From DATFQE01 sp963733845 (GTDB taxonomy: Bacteria > Actinomycetota > Thermoleophilia > Gaiellales > Gaiellaceae): DNA of 64,000 nucleotides. Position numbers and translations under genes: made by a program. The stretch covers positions 62,001 to 126,000 of the forward strand of contig CAVTEM010000001.1 of the NCBI GenBank assembly GCA_963733845.1, written 5' to 3'. Positions within the stretch are counted from its first letter, which is position 1; each line of letters begins with the position of its first letter. Of this stretch, positions 55,332-63,654 are shown in pieces. The notes beneath the pieces are model-generated. The model made no database searches. It had not been told where the DNA came from and saw only the letters and a list, made by a program, of their open reading frames with translations.

Positions 55332-58076
55332 TCAGGTGTTTGCAGCGCCAAGGTGCGCAAGCTCGGAGCGCGAGCGGACGCCGAGCTTGCGGTAGACACG
55401 GGTGAGCGCTGTCTCGACCGAGCGCTCCGTAATGAACAGGGCCGCCGCAACCTCCCGGTTGGTCTTGCCTTCGGCGACGAGGGCTGCGATCCGCCGCTCG
55501 GCCTCGGTGAGCTCGTCGCGCGAGGGCGCGCGGCCGCCGATGCGGGCGAGCTCGGCGCGGGTCTGGTCGGCCCAGAGCGGTGCGTCGAGGCGCTCGAACT
55601 CGGCCAATGCGCTCTCCAGGGTAGCCCGGGCGGCGCCGCGTTTCTTCGCACGCCGCTGCGTGCGTCCCTGGGCGAGCAGCGTGCGCGCATGTGAGAACGG
55701 GTCGACGTCGCGGGCATGCTCGGCGATCGAGCGTTCAAAGCAGGCGAGGGCGCCGTCGAGGTCGCCACGGGCCGCGACTAGCAGCGCGCGACAGCGTGCG
55801 AGGATGGCGAGTGCCCAGGCGCGGTCGAGCGCTCCCGCGCGGGCCTCCCAGGTCGCGAGGATCGCGTCCGCCTCCTGGAGCTCGCCGGTGGCGACGAGCG
55901 CCTCGATCAGGTCGCCGAGCTCGACGCGCATCCCCGGCTCGTGCATGAACGCGTTGCGTAGGTCAAACGACCGTCGCAGATGCGGGAGCGCTGCCCTGGC
56001 ATCGCCGAGCGAGAGCTCGACGAAGCCGAGCACCCACTCGTGCCCCGACTGCGCGATCCGGATCCCCGCGGCCTCCGCCCGCGCGGAGGCGCCCTGCGAG
56101 CGGGTGCGCGCCTCGTCGATCCGACCTAGGTGGGCGGCGATGATGGCGAGTGGAAACTCGTCGTGCGGCATCACGCGACCAAGCTGCGCCCTGATCTCCA
56201 ACGAGCTGGCCGCATATCGCTGTCCCTCGCCCCAGTGGCCCGCCCGCCATTCGAGGAGCCCCAGCTCCCAGAGCGCAAACGACTCGGCCCACGCGTCGGC
56301 TCGGGCCCCGAAAGCCCCCTGTAGCTCCAGGGCGAGCGTCCGGGCCGCGTCGAGCTCGACCGCCCACACGAGCTGATGACAGTAGACCCAGGTCGGCCCT
56401 TCCCTGAGCGGAGCGTCCGGAAGTGTTCGCTCGAGTGCGACGGCCTCGTCCATCTCGGCGCGCGCGATGCCGCGACCGGCCCGCAGCTGCCAGTCACCGT
56501 AGACCGCAAGCGCGCAGCACCGGAGTGCGACGTCATCGGTTCTCGAGGCGGCGATGGCGGCTTGCTCGCTGTGGTCGAGGCCGCGCTCGACCCCGTCACC
56601 CCACTGCATCAGCGCGGCGAGCCGGAGGTGCGTCGCTGCCTCCAGGGCGTCGTCCTCGTCCGACTCGGCAAGCGCCTCCTGGTACAGCGCTTCCGCATCG
56701 TGGGGATCCGCCTGCACGGCGGCAAGCTGGACGAGGACCGAGGCGCGCTCCACACCCGGCGCGGCCTCTGCTCTCGCGCCCGCGAGCAGGACGATCGCGC
56801 GGTCGGAGTCGCCCGCGACGTGGTGACTTGCGGCGGCGAGGAAGAGACGTCGTCGCGCGCCGCTGACGTCAGTCTCCGGTGTCAGCCTGAACGCGTGCTC
56901 CGCCAACTCGGCGGCGGTCGCCGGCGCGCCGCGAGCTTGGGCGGACCGTGCGGCATCCTCGAGAGTCGCGGCGATCTCGCTGTCGGGCTCGGTCGTCGCG
57001 AGCGCGATGTGCCGCGCCCGTTCTTCGGCGGTCGGAACGACCGTCGCGAGCCGCCTGTGCAGCGACCGGCGGTGCGCGGAGAGCTCGCGTGCTGCGACCG
57101 CGGAGCCGAGCAGCGGATGCGTGAACCGCAGGTGCGTACCGTCGCGCTCCAGGATCTTCGCGTCGAGCGCTTCGGCCAGCGCGGCCTCGCACCGCTCGCC
57201 GAGCACGCCCTCGACGACGTCGACGGTCGCCTCGCCGACCGCGGCCACGACGCGCGCGACCTCAATCGCTGACGTCCCGAGGCCCCTGAGTCGCTCGCGG
57301 AGGAGATCGTCCACCGTCGAGGGAATCGGTAGGGCCTCGCCCGGAGCGAGCGCGCTGCCTCGTCGCCGCAACGCGTCGGCCAGCTCGAGCGCGAAGAACG
57401 GGTTTCCACCGGACGTCTCCGAGAGCCTGACCAGCGTCGGCCGCGGGAAGCTCACGTCGAGGCGCGAGCGGAACAGCTCATGCAGGGCGCCGATGGTGAG
57501 ACCGTCGAGCTCGACCGTCACAAGCCTCGTCTCCGGCAGATTCCGCCGGAGCCAGGCCGGCGGCGCGCCTCGCACCGTCAGAAGCGTTGCGATCGGCTCG
57601 TGATCGAGACGCGACAGCGCGAAACGAACGGCAGCGAGCGACGCAGCGTCAAGCCACTGGACGTCGTCGACGGCAAGGCAGAGCGTTCCGTCCGCAGCAA
57701 GGAGTCGCAGGGCCGCGAGGAACGCGGCCGCCACCGCACGCTCCTCAACATGCGTCGCGGACTCACCGAGGAGCAGCGCGGTCTCGAGCGCGCGTCGCTG
57801 GATCGGAGGCAGCTCGGAAAGGACATCGTCAGCGACGGCGCCGAGGAGGTCTGCCAACCCGGCATAGGAGAAGGTCGTCTCGGACTCGAATGTGCGGCAA
57901 AACAGCGTTCTGGAGCAGCGTGAGGACGCCGCGTCGATCCCAGCGAGCCACAGCGAGGTCTTGCCGATTCCCGCCTGGCCGTGCAAGACGACCGTGCCCG
58001 GAAGCAGGTCGCGCCGGTCCAGGAGTTGGACGACCGCGTCGAGCTCCTCCTCCCTCCCGATGAGCTGTTGGGGCAT
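55332..58076 (-). CDS. LAL-family LuxR regulator (ATPase, TPR-like, LuxR HTH), copy 2
   Basis: A 914-residue protein with Walker A GQAGIGKT at 33-40, LCLAVDDVQWLD, a long helical repeat region (LFLAAASHHVAGDSDRAIVLL) and a C-terminal LuxR helix-turn-helix (LTEAERRIAALVAEGKTNREVA, then AALFITERSVETALTRVYRKLGV). It parallels the cassette 4 regulator from end to end, including GQAGIGKT/GEAGIGKT, TRAPTW-type spacing and the RTLLAQG-TQRRAKKRGAA segment near the end. Intact, ATG start at 58074-58076. The downstream exported protein and DUF4242 genes are its probable operon partners or targets. Confidence 0.92.
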   Translation of the reverse strand: MPQQLIGREEELDAVVQLLDRRDLLPGTVVLHGQAGIGKTSLWLAGIDAASSRCSRTLFCRTFESETTFSYAGLADLLGAVADDVLSELPPIQRRALETALLLGESATHVEERAVAAAFLAALRLLAADGTLCLAVDDVQWLDAASLAAVRFALSRLDHEPIATLLTVRGAPPAWLRRNLPETRLVTVELDGLTIGALHELFRSRLDVSFPRPTLVRLSETSGGNPFFALELADALRRRGSALAPGEALPIPSTVDDLLRERLRGLGTSAIEVARVVAAVGEATVDVVEGVLGERCEAALAEALDAKILERDGTHLRFTHPLLGSAVAARELSAHRRSLHRRLATVVPTAEERARHIALATTEPDSEIAATLEDAARSAQARGAPATAAELAEHAFRLTPETDVSGARRRLFLAAASHHVAGDSDRAIVLLAGARAEAAPGVERASVLVQLAAVQADPHDAEALYQEALAESDEDDALEAATHLRLAALMQWGDGVERGLDHSEQAAIAASRTDDVALRCCALAVYGDWQLRAGRGIARAEMDEAVALERTLPDAPLREGPTWVYCHQLVWAVELDAARTLALELQGAFGARADAWAESFALWELGLLEWRAGHWGEGQRYAASSLEIRAQLGRVMPHDEFPLAIIAAHLGRIDEARTRSQGASARAEAAGIRIAQSGHEWVLGFVELSLGDARAALPHLRRSFDLRNAFMHEPGMRVELGDLIEALVATGELQEADAILATWEARAGALDRAWALAILARCRALLVAARGDLDGALACFERSIAEHARDVDPFSHARTLLAQGRTQRRAKKRGAARATLESALAEFERLDAPLWADQTRAELARIGGRAPSRDELTEAERRIAALVAEGKTNREVAAALFITERSVETALTRVYRKLGVRSRSELAHLGAANT

Positions 58077-58293
58077 GGCAGCTATCGTGCGCCGCCCCGG
58101 CCTTCGAGTTCAAGCGCATTGATGACCGTGGAAAGGCCGTAGGGTTTGCAAACTCGCCCGGCCCTCCGACGCTTGCGTCTGGCTAGGTTCAGGCTCTCAC
58201 CACCGGGCCCACACGAGCTGAGACCTTGGCATCGACTTCAAGGTGATTACGGTCGTTCCCTCGAGGCGCGGACGGGCCGGCACCCACCAGAAC

Positions 58294-58535
58294 TGTCGCG
58301 CGTCGTGTCGCGCACCAGGCGTCAGCAGGCATGGTTGAGCGAAATGCGTGCAGTCTCGAAAATCGCTAGGGGCCGTTAGGTCCCTCGAGGGTTCGAATCC
58401 CTCCCCCTCCGCTAACAACCCGAATCCGCCCTCACAATGCGGGATCGAACGAGAAAGAGGCGGGCGTTGAGCCCGCCTCTCTCACCGCTTGAAACCGCTA
58501 GGAACCGCGATCGGGTGTCGCGCGAGTGTCGCGCA
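58294..58535 (+). repeat. Cassette junction 6 (att-like), type B tRNA copy, type I arms on both sides
   Basis: The right arm is 58294-58302 and 58306-58314, with TCG instead of TTG between. The tRNA-Ser tail ends at 58411 with the type B variable arm. The hairpin is at 58457-58479. The left arm is 58516-58524 and 58527-58535, with spacer AG. The 50 bases before the right arm (TTCCCTCGAGGCGCGGA and CACCCACCAGAA) are shared with junction 1. Confidence 0.82.
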
Positions 58536-58752
58536 GCGGCCGATCACCGATCAGCCGTGTCCACAAAACGTCCCGAGGCAGGACACCTAACGCCGAGCCA
58601 GCCGTCCCGTAGGTTCCGAACGGGGCCGGGCACGCGCGCCCATGTGCCTTCAAGATCATGCGTCGCCCTCGAGGGTGCTGCTGAGTGGACGCATCGTGAC
58701 TCGTAGTAGAGGTTGACGCCGTTACGTCGGCCTCGGGAGTGACTTCTCCTCC
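58536..58752. other. Non-coding left end of cassette 7
   Basis: No gene or hairpin is recognised. Confidence 0.4.
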
Positions 58753-59853
58753 TTACGGCAGATCTCGCAGGGGCGCGTAGTTGGATTTGAAGATGCGCTC
58801 GGCCGCCAGGCGCAGAGTGAGGTTGCGGATCGGCGCAGGAAGGTTTCTCGTTCGGTCGCGGCGATGGGTCTGTTCCTGCACCCACGCCACGCGATCCTTG
58901 CGCCGCTGCTCGTAGCCGGCCAGTGCCTCCTCGACGAGTTGGTCGGCGGTGAGCATCTCAGCGAGTACGAGCGCGTCCTCAACCGCCATCGCCGCTCCCT
59001 GCGCCATGTTCGGTGAGGTGGCGTGGGCGGCGTCGCCGACGAGCACGACGCGGCGCGCTGTCGAGGCCGGCGGAGCAACCTCCTCGATAGGTGAGAAATA
59101 CGCTTCGATGGCCTGGTCGAGCAGGCGCGGGACCGGTTCGGCGAAGTCGGCGAACGAGTGGCGCCAGTCCTCGCCCGCAGCAGCGGCCGGATCACTCGTG
59201 TTGAGGTCTGCGTAGCAGTAGACGATCCCCTGGCCGAGCGCGACGGTGAGGAAGCTGCGGCCTCGGCCCAGCATGGCCGTCCAGTCGGTGATGCCGGGGA
59301 AGCCGTCGAGGACGAACCGCCACGACGCCTGTCCCACGTAGCCGGCTGTGGGTCCGCCCAGCGCAAGGCTGCGGATCGTCGAATGGATGCCGTCGGCCCC
59401 AACGACGAGGTCGTAGCTGTCGGTCGAGCCGTCGGCGAACGTCACCCGCGGCGCCTCGCCGTCCTCGAGGCCCGTCACCGACACACCGAGCCGGACGGGT
59501 ACGTCGGCGATGGCCTCGAGTAGCGCCTCGTGCAGCGTCGCTCGTTGGATCGCCACGCAGCCGCCGACACCATCCCACAACCGGTCGACGTCGATCTCGG
59601 CGAGAGGCCGGCCGCGGTGGTCGAGGAGGCGCTGGCGCCCGATCGGGTTCGCACGGGCTTTGAGAACGGGCCCGAGCTCGAGCTCACCCAGAGCCCGTAC
59701 CGCGTTGCCCGGCAGGTACAAGGCCGAACCCGCCGGCTCCCACTCGCTCACCCGCTCGACGACCTCAGCAGCGATGCCGCGTTGATGCAGGGCCCGGGCC
59801 AGTGCAAGGCCGGCGATACCGGCACCGACGATCAGGATACGCAGGGCATTCAC
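58753..59853 (-). CDS. FAD-dependent aromatic-type monooxygenase, copy 2
   Basis: A 366-residue flavoprotein with ILIVGAGIAGLALARAL, YDLVVGADGIHSTIR and VVLVGDAAHATSPNMAQGAAM, the three FAD motifs of group A monooxygenases. It aligns along its length with the cassette 2 enzyme at 32982 (shared LYLPGNA, LLDHRGR, IVYCY, QTHRRDRTR, IFKSNYAPL). GTG start at 59851-59853, 5 bases after the FAD-linked oxidase gene, so the two flavoenzymes are co-expressed and may act in sequence. Substrate unknown. Confidence 0.88.
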   Translation of the reverse strand: MNALRILIVGAGIAGLALARALHQRGIAAEVVERVSEWEPAGSALYLPGNAVRALGELELGPVLKARANPIGRQRLLDHRGRPLAEIDVDRLWDGVGGCVAIQRATLHEALLEAIADVPVRLGVSVTGLEDGEAPRVTFADGSTDSYDLVVGADGIHSTIRSLALGGPTAGYVGQASWRFVLDGFPGITDWTAMLGRGRSFLTVALGQGIVYCYADLNTSDPAAAAGEDWRHSFADFAEPVPRLLDQAIEAYFSPIEEVAPPASTARRVVLVGDAAHATSPNMAQGAAMAVEDALVLAEMLTADQLVEEALAGYEQRRKDRVAWVQEQTHRRDRTRNLPAPIRNLTLRLAAERIFKSNYAPLRDLP

Positions 59854-59858
59854 ACCTC

Positions 59859-61301
59859 TCAGCTTCGCACCCGAGGACGGATGTTCCGGTTTGCCCGGAA
59901 CAGGTTGTCCGGGTCGTACGTCTCCTTGACCTCGACGAGCCGGTCCCAGTTCGCGCCGTACGTCGCCCGGACGCGCTCCTCGTCCTCTTCGGCGGTCTGG
60001 AAGTTGATGTACGTGCGACCGGTCGAGAACGGTCGGACACGCGCCCAGCCGTCACGAACCCACTGTCTGAAGGCGTCCGCGCTCGGCGCGTCGGCCTCCC
60101 ACATGCCGTTCACGCCCATGACGAAACGCGCATCGCGGTTCCCGACGGCTCCGTCGGCCTCATCGAGCTCGTTGAGGGCGCCGCCGAGCTGGAGGAAACC
60201 CACCTGGGCCTCGGGGATCTGGCACTCGGCGAACACGTCCCGTACCGCATCCAGCAGGCCGTCGCTCAGCTCCGAGACGTACTCCGTCTTCCAGTAGTAG
60301 TGGGCGCCCTTGGGCTCGCCGTCGTCGAGAAACGACTGCTGCTGCGTATAGGGCCACTCCTGCAGCACTTCGACGACGGGATCGCCGATCGCCCGGATCG
60401 GCGCGAGCACCTCGTCGGTGTTGGCGAGGTCACCGCTGTAGCAGAGGACCATGGTGCAGGTCTTGCGGCCGTGCCACTCCGGGGGGACGAAGGGCAGGGG
60501 AGGCGCATGGAGGAGGACCATCCAAACGGCAAGCTCTCTGGGCGACTCTGCGGTGATCGTCCGGTACGCGCGAAGGATCTCGTCGGCTCGCTCGAAAGGC
60601 CACGCGATCAAACCGCCGAAGACGGTCGGGCCTACCTCGTGGAGCCGGAGCGAAAACCGGGTGACGACCCCGAAGTTGCCACCGCCGCCCCGGATCGCCC
60701 AGAAGAGATCGGCGTGCTCGTCGCGGCTGGCGGTGCGGATCCCGCCGTCCGCGGTCACGATCTCGACTTCCTCGAGGTTGTCGGCCGTCCAGCCGAAGCG
60801 ACGCGCCAGGTAGCCGAGGCCGCCTCCGAGCGTGAGCCCGGCGACGCCGACCTCGGAGATGAAACCGAGCACCGTGGCGAGCCCGTGCTCCTGCGTTGCG
60901 CGGTCGACGTCCTTGAGGAGGCACCCAGGCCCGACGTGCGCGATTCTGGCCTCGGGGTCGACCGCGATGTCGCGCATCTGCGACATGTCGAGCGTCAGGC
61001 CGTCTTCGGCGATGGAGGTTCCGGCGATGTTGTGACCACCCCCCTTGATGCTGAGCCGCAGCCGGTGGTCGCGCGCGAACCCGATGGCGGCTGCGACGTC
61101 GCGAGCGGAGACCGGCTGGACGACGACCGCTGGCACCGCGGCGACCATGCCGTTCCAGACCAGGACTGCCTCGTCCCAGCCTTGGTCGCCCTCCTGTAGC
61201 AGCGAGCCCTTGATCTGCGAGTTCAGGCCATCGAGTTGGTCCGGCGTCAGGTTGACCCGTCCGCCTTCGAGCGCGGCGATGTCGATCGTGCTCGTGTTCA
61301 T
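59859..61301 (-). CDS. FAD-linked oxidase (BBE-like, PCMH-type FAD-binding)
   Basis: A 480-residue protein from ATG 61299-61301. The FAD-binding domain shows LRLSIKGGGHNIAGTS (histidine of the covalent-flavin type near residue 91) and AGLTLGGGLGYLARRFG. The C-terminus has FQTAEEDEERVRATYG then YDPDNLFRANRNI, the BBE (berberine-bridge) domain. The second attachment residue, a cysteine in bicovalent enzymes, appears absent: the segment GLATVLGFISEVGVAG has none, which suggests a single covalent link. Such enzymes oxidise sugars, alkaloids or polyketides. Confidence 0.88.
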   Translation of the reverse strand: MNTSTIDIAALEGGRVNLTPDQLDGLNSQIKGSLLQEGDQGWDEAVLVWNGMVAAVPAVVVQPVSARDVAAAIGFARDHRLRLSIKGGGHNIAGTSIAEDGLTLDMSQMRDIAVDPEARIAHVGPGCLLKDVDRATQEHGLATVLGFISEVGVAGLTLGGGLGYLARRFGWTADNLEEVEIVTADGGIRTASRDEHADLFWAIRGGGGNFGVVTRFSLRLHEVGPTVFGGLIAWPFERADEILRAYRTITAESPRELAVWMVLLHAPPLPFVPPEWHGRKTCTMVLCYSGDLANTDEVLAPIRAIGDPVVEVLQEWPYTQQQSFLDDGEPKGAHYYWKTEYVSELSDGLLDAVRDVFAECQIPEAQVGFLQLGGALNELDEADGAVGNRDARFVMGVNGMWEADAPSADAFRQWVRDGWARVRPFSTGRTYINFQTAEEDEERVRATYGANWDRLVEVKETYDPDNLFRANRNIRPRVRS

Positions 61302-61427
61302 GCTGCGCGTCTCCTTTGGTCGAGATGGAGACAGGCTGCGCAGAGCCGAGACGTCGCGCATCGGGACAACTGCCCAACTTCGGCCCTCGACGACGTGGGT
61401 AATTTCCGCCTACAGGAGGGGCTCAGC

Positions 61428-63101
61428 TCAGACGAGCCTCTGCTCGTACGCGTAGGCCGTGGCCGCAGCGCGCGAGGAAACACCGAGTTTGGTGAAGATG
61501 TTGCTGATGTGCCTGTCCACTGTCCTCTGGCTCAGGAACAGCTCGACGGCGATCGCCTTGTTCGTCTTCCCGGCGGCAACCTGACGCAACACCTCTAGCT
61601 CACGGGCTGTCAGCCCGTGAGCATCGAAGGACGCGCCGAGGGCGAGAGAGTTCATGCGGACGAGATCCGGCCCTGCTCCCAGCTGTGCGAAGACGGCGCG
61701 CGCAGTCTCCAGCTCCAGCGCCGCAGTGTCGTCGTCGCCGAGAGCGCGGCAGGCAAGCCCAACGAGCACGCGCGCGCGGGCAACCTCGTAGGGTGCCTCG
61801 AGGTCGAGCCACAGCTGCCATGCACGACGCAGAGGCACCAGAGCCGACCGTGGGTCGCCGGCCGCGAGTTCGACTGCTCCGCGAGCCTGCTCGACCATCG
61901 CTGTCAGCATGCCGCTCTCGTAGCTCTCGGCGATGTCGCCGAGCTCGCGGCAGGCCTCGCGCGCGTCCTCGGCGTCGCCGGCGACGAGCACGATCTCGAC
62001 GTAAGCCGCCAGCAGCCCCGCACGCTTCAGCGGCCCGGATACCTCGCCGGCCGCCCTCCGGATCGCCGCCAGCGCTACGCCGGTCCGGCCCTGTGCCAGC
62101 CGCAACTGGGCGAGCCCTGGCTGAGGCTCCCAGCCCCAGCGACTCGCCTCGCGGTACGCGTCTTCAGCTGCTTCGAAGTCCCCCTGCAGGCGAAGCAGCT
62201 CTCCCTCGCGATAGTGAGCGAGCCCCGCTGCCGAATTCATCGTCTCCACCAGTCGGCGGCTTGCGCGCCGCGCCTCTTCCAGCGCGTCGGACCACGCACC
62301 GTCGAGCTGCATGATCTCGGCGCGATGCACCAGACACCTGCCGGTGAAGGCCACCAGGTCGGGCTGGTCTGCGCACCACCGCGTCAGAGCAGCCGTCCAC
62401 TCCCGAGCCCGGCGCACCTCGTACACCTCTTGACAAGCAAGAATCACCGCGCAATAGACCAGCCCGGCCAGGATCGGCGACAGCTCTCCGGTCGTGACCG
62501 CGACCATCGCCTCGTCCAGAAGCCTGAGACCTTCTTCGACCCGCCCCTGCTTGACGAGCATGGCGCCCTGCGAGTGCACAGAGAGGGCGAACAGGTCCGC
62601 GTCGCCAAACCGCTGGCCGATCTCCGCAGCGGCAGCCGCAGCTTCAGCCGCAGCCACATGGTCGCCCGCGGCCTCGTGCTGGAACACCAGGGGCATCAAC
62701 ATCCAGCCGCGCTCCACACAGTCCCGCCCGTGGCTCTCGACCATCCTTTGCGCACGGCCGAACCAACCCGTCGCAACGCCCGTCTCTCCTCGGAGAGCCC
62801 GGGTCATGCCGACCCAACCCGCGCAACGCGCGGCGCGGAGAGGCTCTCCCGCGTCGACATACGCGTGGTGAGCGCGCTCGAGCGTACTCAGGTACTCGTC
62901 GTCGCGGCCGAGCATGTAAGCCGACGTCGCCAGCAGCTCGAGGTCCGCCGCTCCTAGCGGGCTCGCGTCGTCGGCGCGTAGGAACGTCTCGTATGCGTCC
63001 AGCCATGCCCGCGCTGCGTAGGACCCGCGGGCGCGCTCGAGTTCGCCCGAGCGCTGCTCCGTTCCTGCTACTTCCGCTCCGCTGTCCCGGAGAGGAGACA
63101 T
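61428..63101 (-). CDS. TPR-LuxR transcriptional regulator
   Basis: A 557-residue protein. I chose ATG 63099-63101 (MSPLRDSGAEVAG) because the frame further upstream is low-quality Arg/Ser-rich sequence. Residues about 20-480 are TPR-like helices (DAYETFLRADDASPLGAADLE, AAGDHVAAAEAAAAAAEIG). The C-terminal LuxR helix-turn-helix reads LTARELEVLRQVAAGKTNKA and VELFLSQRTVDRHISNIFTKLGV. No ATPase domain. It lies 126 bases upstream of the FAD oxidase gene on the same strand and is the likely regulator of the two flavoenzymes. Confidence 0.88.
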   Translation of the reverse strand: MSPLRDSGAEVAGTEQRSGELERARGSYAARAWLDAYETFLRADDASPLGAADLELLATSAYMLGRDDEYLSTLERAHHAYVDAGEPLRAARCAGWVGMTRALRGETGVATGWFGRAQRMVESHGRDCVERGWMLMPLVFQHEAAGDHVAAAEAAAAAAEIGQRFGDADLFALSVHSQGAMLVKQGRVEEGLRLLDEAMVAVTTGELSPILAGLVYCAVILACQEVYEVRRAREWTAALTRWCADQPDLVAFTGRCLVHRAEIMQLDGAWSDALEEARRASRRLVETMNSAAGLAHYREGELLRLQGDFEAAEDAYREASRWGWEPQPGLAQLRLAQGRTGVALAAIRRAAGEVSGPLKRAGLLAAYVEIVLVAGDAEDAREACRELGDIAESYESGMLTAMVEQARGAVELAAGDPRSALVPLRRAWQLWLDLEAPYEVARARVLVGLACRALGDDDTAALELETARAVFAQLGAGPDLVRMNSLALGASFDAHGLTARELEVLRQVAAGKTNKAIAVELFLSQRTVDRHISNIFTKLGVSSRAAATAYAYEQRLV

Positions 63102-63366
63102 GAGAGGCACTGTAGGCCAGACGGTCGCTCTGTAACGTCGGCTATTCGAGCATCGCGCTCCTGAATCACGAGACAATGGCGCAGCCGAGCGACTCAGTCT
63201 CGATCGCCTCCGCACTGGAGGCCAATAGATCTCGACCGCACACTGCAGATCGCCGCCTCGTCACCCTCCCGTCGTGGTCCGTTCCTGCGGCCATTTGCTT
63301 TCCAGATTGAGCGCGTGCCGAGCAGCCTGGCCGCCCGGCTCTGACCTTCGGTGCGTAGCGCACGAC
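63102..63366. other. Non-coding right end of cassette 7
   Basis: No gene is recognised. The promoter of the regulator gene should lie here but no clear boxes are seen. Confidence 0.4.
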
Positions 63367-63609
63367 TGTCGCGCGTTGTGTCGCGCACCGGGCCTCAGCA
63401 CGCATGGTTGAGCGAAATACAACAAGTCTCGAAAACCGTTTCGGGCCTTTGGGTCCGACGAGGGTTCAAATCCCTCCCCCTCCGCTGACAACCCGAGTCG
63501 GCTGCAACGATGCGGGATCAAGCAAGAGAGAGGCGGGCGTTCAGGCCCGCCTCTCCCACCGCCTGAAACCGCTCGCAACCGCCATGGAGTGTCGCGCGAC
63601 TGTCGCGCA
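63367..63609 (+). repeat. Cassette junction 7 (att-like), type A tRNA copy, type I arms on both sides
   Basis: The right arm is 63367-63375 and 63379-63387. The tRNA-Ser tail ends at 63484 with the host-type variable arm. The hairpin is at 63530-63553. The left arm is 63590-63598 and 63601-63609. Further conserved bases (GCGGCGTCCCG, GATGCCGGAG, GGTCCACG) run to about 63659, where transposase sequence takes over. Confidence 0.82.
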
Positions 63610-63654
63610 GCGGCGTCCCGTTCCGTGCGATGCCGGAGCATGTGTGCGCGAGGT

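Larger units (their letters stand above)
25585..63609 (+). mobile_element. Tandem array of seven tRNA-Ser-anchored cassettes
   Basis: Starting at the intact tRNA-Ser(CGA), seven segments follow head to tail: 25674-28995, 28996-36127, 36128-41132, 41133-47878, 47879-53945, 53946-58411 and 58412-63484. Each ends with a copy of the tRNA 3' portion. The TGTCGCGC pair upstream of every copy starts 115-118 bases before the tRNA 3' end. The pair downstream of five of the eight copies starts 103-106 bases after it. These constant distances are those of integrase arm sites around a core. No integrase, excisionase or replication gene is visible between the repeats, so movement would need a recombinase supplied from elsewhere. 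The mobile interpretation is inference; the repeats are seen directly. Confidence 0.75.

Noticed and set aside
28930..63484. The tRNA-Ser-like tails as seven additional functional tRNA genes.
   Set aside because: The 5' acceptor strand (GGAGGGG) is replaced by GCACGCA or similar, which cannot pair with CCCCTCC. One also has a damaged T arm and one a short acceptor run.
28880..63609. The reverse strand of every junction can be translated into a similar peptide (…PGARHNARQ…), as if a conserved gene were repeated.
   Set aside because: The similarity follows from the repeated arm and tRNA DNA. Frames differ in length and context, have no consistent start, and cross the tRNA tail.
25585..63609. 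CRISPR array.
   Set aside because: Repeats are thousands of bases apart and enclose genes; there are no short regular spacers and no cas genes.
25585..63609. Integron cassette array.
   Set aside because: No attC-type folded sites or IntI. Units are several kb with their own promoters and share a tRNA core instead.
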